From Acidimicrobiaceae bacterium (lineage in GTDB: Bacteria > Actinomycetota > Acidimicrobiia > Acidimicrobiales > Aldehydirespiratoraceae), in assembly GCA_009835735.1 (NCBI GenBank), contig VXWX01000079.1, positions 1 through 63,082 of the forward strand: a stretch of 63,082 nucleotides of DNA. The letters run 5' to 3'. Shown here in pieces: positions 17,333-26,560 of this stretch. The notes beneath the pieces were generated by a model. That model was given only the letters and a program-made list of their open reading frames with translations, was not told the DNA's origin and did not search any database. Both the position numbers and the translations under genes were made by a program. The stretch's first letter is position 1. The number at the start of each line of letters is the position of its first letter.

Positions 17333-18879
17333 GGGGACGCGGCTGCGGCGCGTTCGGTAAGCAGGAACTTGCGGATCTTGCCGACGCTGGTTCGGGGCAG
17401 CTCGTCAATGAGGGTGATGGCAACGGGACGCTTGGCCTTGGCCAGGCGCTCGGTGCACCAGGCGTCGAGTTCGGAGACGGACGGTGCCGCCGATGGGTCG
17501 GCGGCGACCACGAACGCCACCGGCACCTCGTCGCGGATCTCGTCGGGGCGGCCCACCACTGCGGCCTCCAGCACCGCGGGATGCTCGGCCAGGGTGGACT
17601 CGACCTCCACTATCGAGACGTTCTCACCCGACACCTTGAGCACGTCCGAGCGGCGACCGTCGAAGTAGTGGCGTCCGGTGTCGTCGCGCGTCGCCCGATC
17701 ACCGGTCAGGAACCAGCCGTCCCGGAAGCTGGCCGCGGTGATGTCCGGAGCGTCGAGATACCCCGCGAACAGGGTGACACCCGGCTCGCCCCCCACGACC
17801 ACCTCGCCGACAACACCCGGCTCCACCGAGTACCCGGCCGCGTCCTGAACATCGACCGCGCAGCCCACAGATACTCGGCCCATCGAGGTGTGGTGCGGGT
17901 CAGCCGACTCGTCGGTGAGGACCGCGGGGATGGTCTCGGTCATGCCGTACAGCTGGCGGGGCCGGCAACCGAACCATCGGGCCACGGTGGAGTACTGGTC
18001 GGCGGCGATGTTCTGCGCATACCAGCAGTGACGCAGGCGCAGGTCGCCGACGGGGCCGCCCCGGGCCAGGATCATGCGGATGGGCGCGGCGAACAGGCTG
18101 GCACAGGTCGCCGAGTGGCGGGCCGCCGCCGGCAGGAACCCTGATGCCGAGAAGGCCGGCATCAGGGCCACGCTCGCCCCGGTCCAGATTGCCGATGCGA
18201 ACGAGTAGTACTGCGCGTTGGCGTGGAACAGCGGCAGCACCACCAGCTGCCGGTCGTCAGGGGCAAGCCCGGCCGCGGTGGCCATGACCTTGCCGGCAAA
18301 CGCGTAGTTGGCCTGGGTCACCTCCACACCCTTGGGCCGTCCGGTGGTGCCTGAGGTGAACATCACCGCGGCCCTGTCACTCAATCCGGGCTCGGGGCGT
18401 TCGGCGGCGGCCAGAGGTGGCGCATCGAACAGTGCCAGCGTGGTGTCGGCCTCGTCGATCTCGATGACACTCAGATCACTCCGGCCTGCATCTGCCACCG
18501 CAGCCCGGTAAGTGCCGGCCCTGGCCCCGGCGCACAGCCCGACGGCGGGGCGGGTGCGGTCGATGTGTCCGGCCAGCTCCGGCGCTCGACCCATGGGGTC
18601 CGACGGCACGATCCAGGCACCCAGGCGGGACGCAGCCAGCCATACGGCCACGAAGGTCGGCGAGTTGGTCAGAGCGAGATGGACCGCCGCGCCCGGCTCC
18701 GCGCCCAAGGCAGCCAGCGTCCCGGCCACCCGGTCCACCGCCTCATCGAAATCTCCGTAGCTCCAGCGGGACACGTCGCCCGACGGCGTCTCGAAGATCA
18801 GGAATGTCTCGTCGGCGCGGCCGGACACAGCCCGATCCCACGCTGAGGCGAAGGACACGGGCTCAGCCCAGGTGCTCAC
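17329..18879 (-). CDS. class I AMP-forming acyl-CoA ligase, CaiC-like
   Basis: This 516-residue ANL-superfamily enzyme makes acyl-CoA from acid, ATP and CoA. It shows the P-loop FTSGTTGRPKG, QLYGMTET, GWFLTGD and the hinge and C-terminal motif with catalytic Lys in RTSVGKIRKFLL. The compact layout is like crotonobetaine/carnitine-CoA ligases, but substrate choice cannot be read by eye. The start is a GTG at 18879 overlapping the HyuB stop by four bases (GTGA), so it is translationally coupled. It is the last gene of the seven-gene operon. Confidence 0.9.
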   Translation of the reverse strand: MSTWAEPVSFASAWDRAVSGRADETFLIFETPSGDVSRWSYGDFDEAVDRVAGTLAALGAEPGAAVHLALTNSPTFVAVWLAASRLGAWIVPSDPMGRAPELAGHIDRTRPAVGLCAGARAGTYRAAVADAGRSDLSVIEIDEADTTLALFDAPPLAAAERPEPGLSDRAAVMFTSGTTGRPKGVEVTQANYAFAGKVMATAAGLAPDDRQLVVLPLFHANAQYYSFASAIWTGASVALMPAFSASGFLPAAARHSATCASLFAAPIRMILARGGPVGDLRLRHCWYAQNIAADQYSTVARWFGCRPRQLYGMTETIPAVLTDESADPHHTSMGRVSVGCAVDVQDAAGYSVEPGVVGEVVVGGEPGVTLFAGYLDAPDITAASFRDGWFLTGDRATRDDTGRHYFDGRRSDVLKVSGENVSIVEVESTLAEHPAVLEAAVVGRPDEIRDEVPVAFVVAADPSAAPSVSELDAWCTERLAKAKRPVAITLIDELPRTSVGKIRKFLLTERAAAASP

Positions 18880-20513
18880 GACGCGACCGGCTGATCCTGA
18901 TCTGGCGGATCCGATTCCGGCGCGCCGTATCCGCCGCCGCCGGGCAGTTCCAAGCGCACGGTGTCGCCGGGCTGGAGCGTTATGCGGGTCTGGGTGGTCA
19001 CCGGTTCTCCGTTCACCTGGAACGACCCCGATGCGCCCGGCTCTCCCCCGAAGATGCCCTGGGGCGGCTCGGTCAGGCGGCTGGTCACCGCGTTGAGCTG
19101 CCAGGGCCGGGTCGTGTCCACCTCGAATTCGATCACCTGGCCCAGCCCGCCGGGCTGGGCTCCGACGCCGCCCGAGCCCGGGCGTAGAGCCTTGCGCAGG
19201 AACCGGACCGGGGCCGACGCCTCCACCACCTCGATGGGCACCGCCGACACGCCGGTTGGGTACGAGCAGGCATCGAGGCCGGGCTTAGCGGCCCGGGCTC
19301 CCACACCGCCCGCGTAGGTGAACATGGCGGTGATGAACGGCGACCCGGCGTCGTGGTGGCCGTTGACCTGCATGGTCCATACCGCACCGGCGCCCTCGGC
19401 CATGGCACCAGAGGGCTTCACCCGGGCCAGGGCCTTGAGCAGCGCATTGGGCAGGAACATCCCGACCACATGACGGGCCGTGCCCGGCTGCGGGGGAACC
19501 GCGTGCACGACCGATCCCTCCGGGGCTCTCATCTTGATGGGCGCCAGGCTGCCGTGGTTGTTGGGTATGTCGGGGTTGAGGACCGACCGGACCGTGAACG
19601 TGGTGTAGGCGTGGGTGTAATTGCGAACGACGTTGATCCCCCAGGGACTGGCCTCGCTGGAGCCCTCGTAGTCCACCGTGATCTCCCCGGCCTCGGGGTC
19701 GACATGCATGGCGCACACGATGTCGACCCGGCTCCCGTCGGCCAGATCGAGAACCGCTGACGCGCCATAGCTGCCTGCGTCCAGCTCACGGATGGTGGCC
19801 CTGGTCGCAGCCTCGGAGCGCTCGATGATCTCGTCGGCGAGGTCCTCTATGTCATCGAGGCCGTGGGCATCGCACAACGTGGCCAGCCGCTGCGCTCCCA
19901 CCTCGCCCGAGGCCATCTGGGCATGGAGGTCGCCAGCCATGTGATCCGGCTGGCGGACATTCGACAGGATGAACTTCCAGACATCGGCGTTGCGCTCCGA
20001 GCCGCCGGAGCCGTCGCCCTGCATCAGCCTGCAGATCGGGATCCAGAGCCCTTCCTCGAAGCAGTCCCGACCGCCGGCGCCGATGCCATAGCCGCCCACA
20101 TCGGTGTGGTGGATAGTGGAACCGAACAGCGCGATCAGCCGGGGCTCGCCCCCGCCCGCCGGTACCCGCCAGGCCGGCACCAACACGGTCACGTCGAGGA
20201 GCTGGCCGGCGGTCTTGTAGGGATCGTTGGTAATGAGCACGTCGCCCGGGACAAGCGACCCGACCGGATACTCCTCGAGCATGGCAGCCGCGCCGAGGGC
20301 CAGGCTGTTGATGTGGCCCGGTGTTCCCGTCACCGCCTGGGCCACCATGCGGCCCCGCCGGTCGAAGACCGCGTTCGCCAGGTCCCCGGCCTCGCGCACG
20401 ATGGGGCTGAACGCGGCCCGCTGAAGGGCTCGGGCCTGCTCGTTTACGGTGGAGATCAACGACTGCCACAGGATCTCCAGCTCGACCGGGTCGAAGGCGC
20501 GATCTCTGCTCAT
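18876..20513 (-). CDS. hyuB: hydantoinase B/oxoprolinase family subunit
   Basis: This 545-residue protein matches the HyuB family of N-methylhydantoinases, 5-oxoprolinases and acetone carboxylases. Typical stretches are VELEILWQSL at the start, REAGDLANAVFDRRGRMVAQA, HINSLALGAAAM, DVLITNDPY and a late GGGGYGAP. It forms the second subunit of an ATP-dependent amidohydrolase or carboxylase with HyuA, 13 bases upstream. The true substrate (hydantoin, oxoproline or other lactam) is not evident. Confidence 0.95.
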   Translation of the reverse strand: MSRDRAFDPVELEILWQSLISTVNEQARALQRAAFSPIVREAGDLANAVFDRRGRMVAQAVTGTPGHINSLALGAAAMLEEYPVGSLVPGDVLITNDPYKTAGQLLDVTVLVPAWRVPAGGGEPRLIALFGSTIHHTDVGGYGIGAGGRDCFEEGLWIPICRLMQGDGSGGSERNADVWKFILSNVRQPDHMAGDLHAQMASGEVGAQRLATLCDAHGLDDIEDLADEIIERSEAATRATIRELDAGSYGASAVLDLADGSRVDIVCAMHVDPEAGEITVDYEGSSEASPWGINVVRNYTHAYTTFTVRSVLNPDIPNNHGSLAPIKMRAPEGSVVHAVPPQPGTARHVVGMFLPNALLKALARVKPSGAMAEGAGAVWTMQVNGHHDAGSPFITAMFTYAGGVGARAAKPGLDACSYPTGVSAVPIEVVEASAPVRFLRKALRPGSGGVGAQPGGLGQVIEFEVDTTRPWQLNAVTSRLTEPPQGIFGGEPGASGSFQVNGEPVTTQTRITLQPGDTVRLELPGGGGYGAPESDPPDQDQPVAS

Positions 20514-20526
20514 GATGGACTGCCTC

Positions 20527-22614
20527 CTACCCGCTCGGCCTCCGGGTGGCCACCAGGCTCCCGTCGGATGCCACCTCCGCCTCCCAGCCGGGACGGATCA
20601 CGGTGGTGGTCTCGCGCTCCTCCACGATGGCCGGGCCCCCGAACGTCGCTCCCACGCCCAGATCCTGCCGCCGGTACACCGGCACTTCAACCGCGGCAGA
20701 GCCCCGCGCGAACACCACCGGACGCCGCGACACCGGCTCTGCCGCGCCGGCCTCACCGGTGGCCCCGGTGTCCGGGCGCACCTGAACCTTCTCGGCGTAG
20801 GCCGACAACCGCCAGGTCACAGCCTCGATGGCCACATCGGGAATGGTCATGCCGTAGATCCGCCGGTATTCCGACTCGAAGGCGGACCGCACACCGGCCT
20901 CGCTTGCGGGCCAGGCCTCGCCCGTGCCCACCCAGACCGTGATCTCGTTGCCCTGGCCCGAGTACCGGGCATCGAGCCCGTAGCGGAAGCGCACGTCGGC
21001 GGCGGGCACACCGGCGGCGGAGAGCACCCTGCGACCCTCGCCTCGCAATTCGTCGAGCAGCCCGTCCCGCTCGGCGATGTCCACGCTCTCGAGCAGGCGC
21101 GGCATGGAACGGGCCAGATCGATGCGCACCGGCGACACCAGCGTCCCGAACGCTGAGAGCACGCTGGCGTTGACGGGGAAGATCACCCTGTCGCTCTCCA
21201 GGAGATCGGCCACGCCGCAAGCGTGCACCGGTCCAGCGCCGCCGAAGGCGAGGATGGTGACCCCGCGAAGGTCCACCCCCTGCTCCACGCCGTGCATGCG
21301 GGCGGCTGCGGCCATGTTCTGGTTGACGACCTCGTGGATTCCCGCAGCCGTGTCCACCGGTGACAGCCCCAGACCCTGGGCCTGACGAGCGGTCGCGGCA
21401 GAGGCCGCGGCCGCGTCGAGGGGCATGTCGCCTCCTAGGAAGGCGCCGGGATCGAGCAGTCCGAGCACCACGTCGGCGTCGGTCACCGCGGCCGTAGTGC
21501 CGCCCCGGCCGTAGGAGGCGGGGCCCGGATCGGCCCCGGCGGACTCCGGCCCCACCTTGAGCAGACCGAAGCGGTCGAGACGGGCCAGCGATCCCCCGCC
21601 CGCACCGATCTCGACCAAATCGACCGACGGCACCGAGACCGGGAAGCCCGACCCCTTCTTGAACCGGTAGATCCTGGCCACCTCGAAGGTGTTGGTGAGT
21701 GCGGGCTCACCATCCTCGATCAGGCAGGCCTTGGCCGTGGTGCCGCCCATGTCGAAGCACAGCAGCCGGTCGGATCCGAGCCGGTGCGCGTACCACGTGC
21801 CGGCCAGAGCGCCGGCAGCCGGCCCCGACTCGACCAGGCGGATCGGACCCCGGGCCGCGTCGTCGGCCGATACCACACCCCCGTTGGACAGCATCATCAG
21901 CACCGCACCGCCGAAACCCTCCGCCGAGAGCCACCTCTGCAACTCGTCGAGGTAGGGGCCGATCACCGGCATGGTGGCTGCGTTGCACGCCGCAGTGATC
22001 ATGCGGGGGTACTCGCGGATCTGGGGCGAGATCTCGGCCGAGATGCATACCGGCACCCCGAGCCTGTCGCGGAGATACTCGGCTACAGCCTGCTCGTTGG
22101 CCGGATTGACGTAGGAGTTGAGCAGGCACACGGCCACGGACTCCACAGCCGCGCCGGACAACTGCGAGCACAGCCGATCCAGGTCGGCGGCCGACGGCTC
22201 AGCCAGCACTGCGCCGGTGGCCGACGTGCGCTCATCGATCTCGAAGGTGAGATCCCGACCGATGGGGGGATCGGGAAACTCGATCTGAAGGTCGTACATG
22301 TCGTAACGGTGCTCGTCGCGGATCAGCAGCGTGTCGCCGAAGCCCACCGTCGTCACCAGCCCGGCCCGGCCGGTGCGACCCTCGATCAGGGCATTGGTGA
22401 TGAGGGTGGTCGCGTGCACGATGGGCGCGGTGATATCCGCCGGCGTTACCTGTGCCTTGGACAGGAGCTGGGTGACGCCGGCCCGCACGCCCTCCAAGGG
22501 CGCGGCCGGAGTGGTGAGGGTCTTGTCCACCACCACCCGGCCCGACTGGGTGTCGAGCAGCACCACATCGGTGAAGGTCCCACCGATGTCGACGGCGAGC
22601 CGCCAGTCAGCCAT
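20527..22614 (-). CDS. hyuA: hydantoinase A/oxoprolinase family subunit
   Basis: This 695-residue subunit has the ASKHA ATP-binding fold: VDIGGTFTDVVLLD at the N-terminus, HATTLITNALIEG, MLSNGGVVSADDA, FDMGGTTAKACLI and ILAFGGAGPVHACGVAD. It would phosphorylate the substrate carbonyl before hydrolysis by HyuB. I chose the ATG at 22614 because the family motif starts nine residues later. The upstream extension to 22683 overlaps the cupin gene. Confidence 0.95.
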   Translation of the reverse strand: MADWRLAVDIGGTFTDVVLLDTQSGRVVVDKTLTTPAAPLEGVRAGVTQLLSKAQVTPADITAPIVHATTLITNALIEGRTGRAGLVTTVGFGDTLLIRDEHRYDMYDLQIEFPDPPIGRDLTFEIDERTSATGAVLAEPSAADLDRLCSQLSGAAVESVAVCLLNSYVNPANEQAVAEYLRDRLGVPVCISAEISPQIREYPRMITAACNAATMPVIGPYLDELQRWLSAEGFGGAVLMMLSNGGVVSADDAARGPIRLVESGPAAGALAGTWYAHRLGSDRLLCFDMGGTTAKACLIEDGEPALTNTFEVARIYRFKKGSGFPVSVPSVDLVEIGAGGGSLARLDRFGLLKVGPESAGADPGPASYGRGGTTAAVTDADVVLGLLDPGAFLGGDMPLDAAAASAATARQAQGLGLSPVDTAAGIHEVVNQNMAAAARMHGVEQGVDLRGVTILAFGGAGPVHACGVADLLESDRVIFPVNASVLSAFGTLVSPVRIDLARSMPRLLESVDIAERDGLLDELRGEGRRVLSAAGVPAADVRFRYGLDARYSGQGNEITVWVGTGEAWPASEAGVRSAFESEYRRIYGMTIPDVAIEAVTWRLSAYAEKVQVRPDTGATGEAGAAEPVSRRPVVFARGSAAVEVPVYRRQDLGVGATFGGPAIVEERETTTVIRPGWEAEVASDGSLVATRRPSG

Positions 22615-22625
22615 GCCAGCGGCGG

Positions 22626-23024
22626 TCAGCCCGTATCGACGAGGTCGGAGCGGGGTGGTGCGAACACATCGAGGATCCAGCACTCACCGAACTCGTCATC
22701 GCCGATGAACACCGAGTCTCCGTGCCATACCGAGCGGGGGGCCAGGTAGGAGTCGCCCTCGCTGAGCACGATGCGCTCGTCGTTGGCTCCGTCGGGGCCG
22801 ATGCGGAAGTCGAGCTTGCCTCGCATGATGACGCCGAGTTGCTCGTTCTCGGTGTGGTTGTGCAGCACGGAGCCCCGAGCACCTCCGGAGATGCGCCAGA
22901 AGCAGAGTTGCAGGTGTTCGCCGGTTATCACCCGGTGCCTGAAACCGGGGCGGGCGGTCTCGACGAAGGCGGCGTCGTCGAGGAAATAGCAGTAGGGGTT
23001 GCCGAGGCTCTCGGCGATGCTCAT
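22626..23024 (-). CDS. cupin-domain protein
   Basis: This 132-residue protein has a single cupin fold, with LCFWRISGGARGS, HNHTENEQLGVIMRGKLDF and later YLAPRSVWHGD. The HxH...E metal ligands of cupin motif 1 are present. It may be a small isomerase or dioxygenase, or a ligand-binding protein, acting within the operon. It lies 11 bases upstream of hyuA and 33 bases downstream of the VOC gene. The substrate is unknown. Confidence 0.85.
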   Translation of the reverse strand: MSIAESLGNPYCYFLDDAAFVETARPGFRHRVITGEHLQLCFWRISGGARGSVLHNHTENEQLGVIMRGKLDFRIGPDGANDERIVLSEGDSYLAPRSVWHGDSVFIGDDEFGECWILDVFAPPRSDLVDTG

Positions 23025-23057
23025 GGTGAGCGCTCCTTGAGATTCTCCGGGAGGGGG

Positions 23058-23531
23058 TCAGCCGAGAGCGGCGAACCGCTCGCGGTCGGCGTCGAGGTCG
23101 AGTGGGCGAATGATGGCCTCATGTTCCTCGTCTCCCCAATACTGCGGGGGCACCAGCCACATCACTTCGAATTCCAAGCCGTCGGGGTCCTTGGCGTAGA
23201 GGCTCTTGTTGGGGCCGTGGTCGCTCTGTCCCACCAGGGCCCCGGCCTCGATCAGCCGCTCGCGCATCTCGGCCAGCTCATCGAGGGTGCCGACCTCCCA
23301 CGCGATGTGGTAGAGGCCGACGGTGCTGCGGCCGGCCTGGGAGGGGGCCGCGTCCTCGCCGATCGAGAAGAAGACGATGTCGTGGTGATTCACCGATTCG
23401 GGCGCCCGCATGAACACGTAGGCGCCGGGCCCGTCGATCACGGTGTTGAAGCCGAGCACGTCGGCGTAGAACTCCTGGTGGCGGCGGGCGTCGCGGACGT
23501 ACAGGACGGCGTGGTTCATTCCCGAGATCAT
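23058..23531 (-). CDS. VOC (glyoxalase/extradiol dioxygenase) superfamily protein
   Basis: This 157-residue protein has two beta-alpha-beta-beta-beta modules. The likely metal ligands are His7 (NHAVLYV), His75 (LYHIAWEV) and Glu122 (GLEFEVMW), the pattern of type I extradiol dioxygenases and related VOC enzymes. The start is the ATG at 23531; Met5 (23519) would also fit the family. It sits inside the seven-gene operon. It could be a ring-opening dioxygenase, lyase or epimerase. Confidence 0.85.
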   Translation of the reverse strand: MISGMNHAVLYVRDARRHQEFYADVLGFNTVIDGPGAYVFMRAPESVNHHDIVFFSIGEDAAPSQAGRSTVGLYHIAWEVGTLDELAEMRERLIEAGALVGQSDHGPNKSLYAKDPDGLEFEVMWLVPPQYWGDEEHEAIIRPLDLDADRERFAALG

Positions 23532-23561
23532 CGCTTCGACGATACGTCTGGAGTGAAGCAG

Positions 23562-24197
23562 TTAGCCAATATGGCGGGCCGGGCACCAATTGAACTCGGT
23601 GAGGACCATCCCGTGCCCGACCGGGCCGAAGGCGGTGACCGAGGCCAGGCTCACCCGCAGGCGCATGATCATTTCGGCCTCACCATCCAGCAACCACGCC
23701 ACCGCCGACTTGATGGGGGTGGCATGGGTTACTACCACGACGTTGCTGGTCGCGGCCTCCTCCGCGATCTCGGCGACCGCCTCGCCCACCCGCTCGTGCA
23801 GGCAGGCCATCGACTCACCTCCGGGTGGCATGTAGGAGATATCGGAGGCCCAGGCCGCACCGAGCTCGGCCATGACGTCGGAGATGCGGCGGTCGTCGTA
23901 GGCCCCGAAATCGATCTCCATCCACCGGTCGTCGATCGTGGTGGGTGCATCACTGAGGCCGGCGGCCCGGGATGTCTGCCGGGTGCGGCGGCGCGATGAC
24001 GTCACCACGCGATCCACGGGCCAGCGGTCTCGAAGAGCCTTGCCGACCACTGCGGACTGCTCGAAGCCGACCTCGTCGAGAGGCGAGTCGATCTGGCCCT
24101 GAAGCCGGGCCTGGGCGTTGTTGGGAGTGCGGCCGTGCCGCAGGAGGATCAGGATCCGCCGATGGTAGACCGGGCACCGGCCGGCCCGCCCCGTCAA
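23562..24197 (-). CDS. histidine phosphatase superfamily (phosphoglycerate mutase-like) protein
   Basis: This 211-residue protein has the RHG motif (LLRHGRTPNN, phospho-accepting His21), the family's RLQGQIDSPLDEVG, and a late catalytic His in VVTHATPIKSAV. It is likely a phosphatase for a small metabolite rather than a glycolytic mutase. The start is an unusual TTG at 24197 overlapping the TauD-like stop (TTGA), with no ATG or GTG before the RHG motif. This implies translational coupling within the operon. Confidence 0.9.
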   Translation of the reverse strand: MTGRAGRCPVYHRRILILLRHGRTPNNAQARLQGQIDSPLDEVGFEQSAVVGKALRDRWPVDRVVTSSRRRTRQTSRAAGLSDAPTTIDDRWMEIDFGAYDDRRISDVMAELGAAWASDISYMPPGGESMACLHERVGEAVAEIAEEAATSNVVVVTHATPIKSAVAWLLDGEAEMIMRLRVSLASVTAFGPVGHGMVLTEFNWCPARHIG

Positions 24198-25060
24198 CCG
24201 GGCTCGGCGCTGGAGGCCAGGGGGCGACGGCTGCCTGCCGTGCAGCGGTGCAACCGGCGTGCGTGAGGAGCAAAGTCGTTTGGGCCGCGGTGGACGGTGC
24301 GGTGCTCATCCCACACGGCGACATCGCCCGGCCTCCAGCTGCGGCTGAAGGTGATGGCCGGATCAGTGAAGGCTTCGAACAACCGGGAGAGCAGGGCGTC
24401 GCTGCGGTCTGGGGGCAGTCCGATCACATGACGGGTGAAGCCCGCATTCACGAACAGCAGCTCATCACCGGTTCGTGGATGCACAGCAACAATGGGATGG
24501 CGGTAGCCGGCTCCGAAGCGTGCATCGAGCTTGTCGGCCATCTCGGTACCGAACCGGGCCTCCATCTCACGCCGGAAGCCCGGCCCCATGTCGTGATGGG
24601 CGACCCGGCCCCGCAACCCGTTCACCACGTCGTCGTCAAGGAGTTCCAGAGCGGCACGCGCGTCCGACCACAGCGTTGCCCCGCCCACGGGCGGGATCAC
24701 CAACGGTCGCAGCACCGCCACATCAGGGATCTCGGGATTGAACGAGTAATCGGTGTGGAACGAGCTGTCACCGCCCGCGGCCGGAGGGTGATCGGCGTCG
24801 TTGTAGACCACGCCGATCACCTCGTCGCTGCCGAGGAACTCCACTATCGGATGTGGCTGCGGAGCAGCCCAGATGGAGGCGATCCGCTTCTGGGACTCGT
24901 CGTCGACGGCGTCCTGGCCCGCGAACACAAGGACCCCGCGCTCGTCCAGCGCTGCCCTGATCTCGGCAGCGAGTCCGTCGCCGATGTCCTCCGACAGGTC
25001 CACGCCCGATACCTCGGCGCCGATGGTGGATGCGGCGGGACTGATGCTGAGCGCCCCCAC
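24194..25060 (-). CDS. TauD/TfdA-family Fe(II)/2-oxoglutarate dioxygenase
   Basis: This 288-residue dioxygenase has the iron ligands His102 and Asp104 (FHTDYSF) and His257 (EHRTVHRGP), with Arg268 or 269 for 2-oxoglutarate. The N-terminus (IGAEVSGVDLSEDI) is typical of the family. Members hydroxylate taurine, 2,4-D, gamma-butyrobetaine or similar acids. It is the first gene of the minus-strand operon and diverges from the XRE-cupin regulator 65 bases away. That makes it a likely entry enzyme of the pathway. Confidence 0.93.
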   Translation of the reverse strand: MGALSISPAASTIGAEVSGVDLSEDIGDGLAAEIRAALDERGVLVFAGQDAVDDESQKRIASIWAAPQPHPIVEFLGSDEVIGVVYNDADHPPAAGGDSSFHTDYSFNPEIPDVAVLRPLVIPPVGGATLWSDARAALELLDDDVVNGLRGRVAHHDMGPGFRREMEARFGTEMADKLDARFGAGYRHPIVAVHPRTGDELLFVNAGFTRHVIGLPPDRSDALLSRLFEAFTDPAITFSRSWRPGDVAVWDEHRTVHRGPNDFAPHARRLHRCTAGSRRPLASSAEPG

Positions 25061-25125
25061 GGCACCAATGCTAACGGCGGTGTGTCCACCGGGTCGGCCG
25101 GCCCCAGTACCCTCCGAAGCCGCCT

Positions 25126-25827
25126 ATGTCTGGCATCATCTCCGGTATGGCACTTGCGGATGCCACTCAATCCGGTTCCGACGGCGACCGCGTGGACCTG
25201 GGACTCGCCGACGCGCTGGGCCCTTCGGTCTCCACCGAGGAGTTGTGTCGCGTGGTGGGGAGCCGCGTCCGGGAGTTCCGCCGGTCGCTGAACATGACGA
25301 TGTCGGAGTTCGCGGCCGGCGCCGAGATCTCCCTGGGAATGCTCTCCAAGATCGAGCACGGCCAGAGCGCACCGAGCCTGTCGACCCTCGTGCGGCTGGC
25401 GGCCACCGCCCGCGTACCGGTCACCGCCCTGTTCCGAGGCCTGGACGAGGAGCACGACCTGGTGATCGTGAAGGCGGGCGAGGGTCACGAGATCCATCAC
25501 CAGGGAGGTGGGCCGGGGCGTCTCTACCAGGATCTAGGCAGCCTGCGCGGCCCCAACCGGGTGATCGAGCCGATGATCACCACCATCACGGAGCCGGGCG
25601 GCGTGTTCCCCCTCTACCAGCATCCCGGGGTGGAATTCATCCATGTGCTGGAGGGATCGATCGACTACGGCTACGGCGGGAAGGCCTACCGCCTCGACGC
25701 GGGCGACACCATGCAGATCCACGGCGAGGTGGCCCACGGTCCGGTCGAGCTCGTCAAGTTGCCGATACGTTTCATCTCCATCAAGGTGTACCCGGCCGGC
25801 GAACCGGGGACCGGCGCGGGAGGATGA
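25126..25827 (+). CDS. XRE-family regulator with C-terminal cupin domain
   Basis: This 233-residue transcription factor has an N-terminal helix-turn-helix near residues 45-100 (VREFRRSLNMTMSEFA, then SLGMLSKIEHGQSAPSLSTL). A cupin ligand-binding domain spans about 145-222 (PLYQHPGVEFIHVLEGSIDY, then GDTMQIHGEVAHGP). It probably senses a small molecule of the divergent HyuAB operon and controls it. The start may be the ATG at 25126 or at 25147; neither has a clear ribosome-binding site. Confidence 0.92.
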   Translation: MSGIISGMALADATQSGSDGDRVDLGLADALGPSVSTEELCRVVGSRVREFRRSLNMTMSEFAAGAEISLGMLSKIEHGQSAPSLSTLVRLAATARVPVTALFRGLDEEHDLVIVKAGEGHEIHHQGGGPGRLYQDLGSLRGPNRVIEPMITTITEPGGVFPLYQHPGVEFIHVLEGSIDYGYGGKAYRLDAGDTMQIHGEVAHGPVELVKLPIRFISIKVYPAGEPGTGAGG

Positions 25828-25831
25828 GTCT

Positions 25832-26059
25832 GTGGGCCTGATGCTCATCCTCAGTTGGTTCGGTGAGGGCGAGGTCATTCGCCAGAGCATCGTGCTGTGG
25901 ATCCTGCTGGTCGCCGCGGTCGGGCTCACGGTCTGGGAGTGCCGCGAACGCGGCTACCGGGTCCACATTCTGCTGTGGTGGGTTAGCGTCGTGGCCATCA
26001 CGCACGTGCTGGGGTACATAGTTCTGCGCTTCTTCGTGCGACCGCCCGACAAGGCCTGA
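25832..26059 (+). CDS. small membrane protein, 75 residues
   Basis: This short protein starts at a GTG at 25832, eight bases after GGGAGG (25818-25823). That site overlaps the end of the XRE-cupin gene, so the two are coupled. It has two hydrophobic segments, about 16-31 and 45-65, joined by a short charged loop (ECRERGYR). I do not recognise it. Confidence 0.65.
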   Translation: MGLMLILSWFGEGEVIRQSIVLWILLVAAVGLTVWECRERGYRVHILLWWVSVVAITHVLGYIVLRFFVRPPDKA

Positions 26060-26089
26060 CCCAGCCTCACCGACGCCAGGACCGCAACG

Positions 26090-26488
26090 ATGACCGACCC
26101 GACACCCGAGGAGAGGCCCGCAGGTCTGCTGGGCCGCATCACAGGAATGCAGGGACGCACCAAGTTGCTGATCGCGGTCGGACTGGCACTGGTGCTCGTC
26201 TCGGTGTTCGCCCCGCAGAGCTGCGGGGGCAGGAACGTGGAGGAGGAGCAGGCCATCGCCACTGCCAGCGCTGCGCTGGCAGCCGAGCCCGACGCCTTCG
26301 CACCCGACAAGACAGAGGCCAAGCTGCTGCGCCAGGGCTTCCCGGCCAGGTTGATGTGGGTGGTGGTCTTCACCGTGGACGACCCGGAGGGCGGCCCGGA
26401 GGACTTCCTGCACAAGGCCGACATCTGGGTCAACGCCAACACCGGGGACCTCGAGCAAGTCATAGTCCACAAGCCGGACGAAGAGTAG
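26090..26488 (+). CDS. hypothetical membrane-anchored protein
   Basis: This 132-residue protein has one hydrophobic segment (about 24-41, ending near FAPQSC) and an extracytoplasmic domain of about 85 residues. That domain ends in a strand-rich part (ADIWVNANTGDLEQVIV) that recalls PepSY-like folds, though this is only an impression. The Cys at about 46 is not in a convincing lipobox. It lies 30 bases after the small membrane protein gene. Confidence 0.65.
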   Translation: MTDPTPEERPAGLLGRITGMQGRTKLLIAVGLALVLVSVFAPQSCGGRNVEEEQAIATASAALAAEPDAFAPDKTEAKLLRQGFPARLMWVVVFTVDDPEGGPEDFLHKADIWVNANTGDLEQVIVHKPDEE

Positions 26489-26500
26489 CGCCGCGACGCT

Positions 26501-26560
26501 AATCCTGGGAAAGATTCGCGAACCCTGGGAAAGGTTCGCGACCCCTGGGAAAACGTCCGA
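26501..26560. repeat. three direct 20-bp repeats upstream of the Amt-like gene
   Basis: Three exact-length 20-base units follow each other at 26501, 26521 and 26541. They share CCTGGGAAA, and the first two share the next bases to TTCGCG as well. A weaker partial copy (TGGGAACGTC) starts at 26561. Twenty bases is about two helical turns, so bound proteins would sit on one face of the DNA. The array lies just upstream of an extended -10 sequence (TGCTATTGT, 26583-26590). An activator or repressor site array for the transporter locus is likely. Confidence 0.8.
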
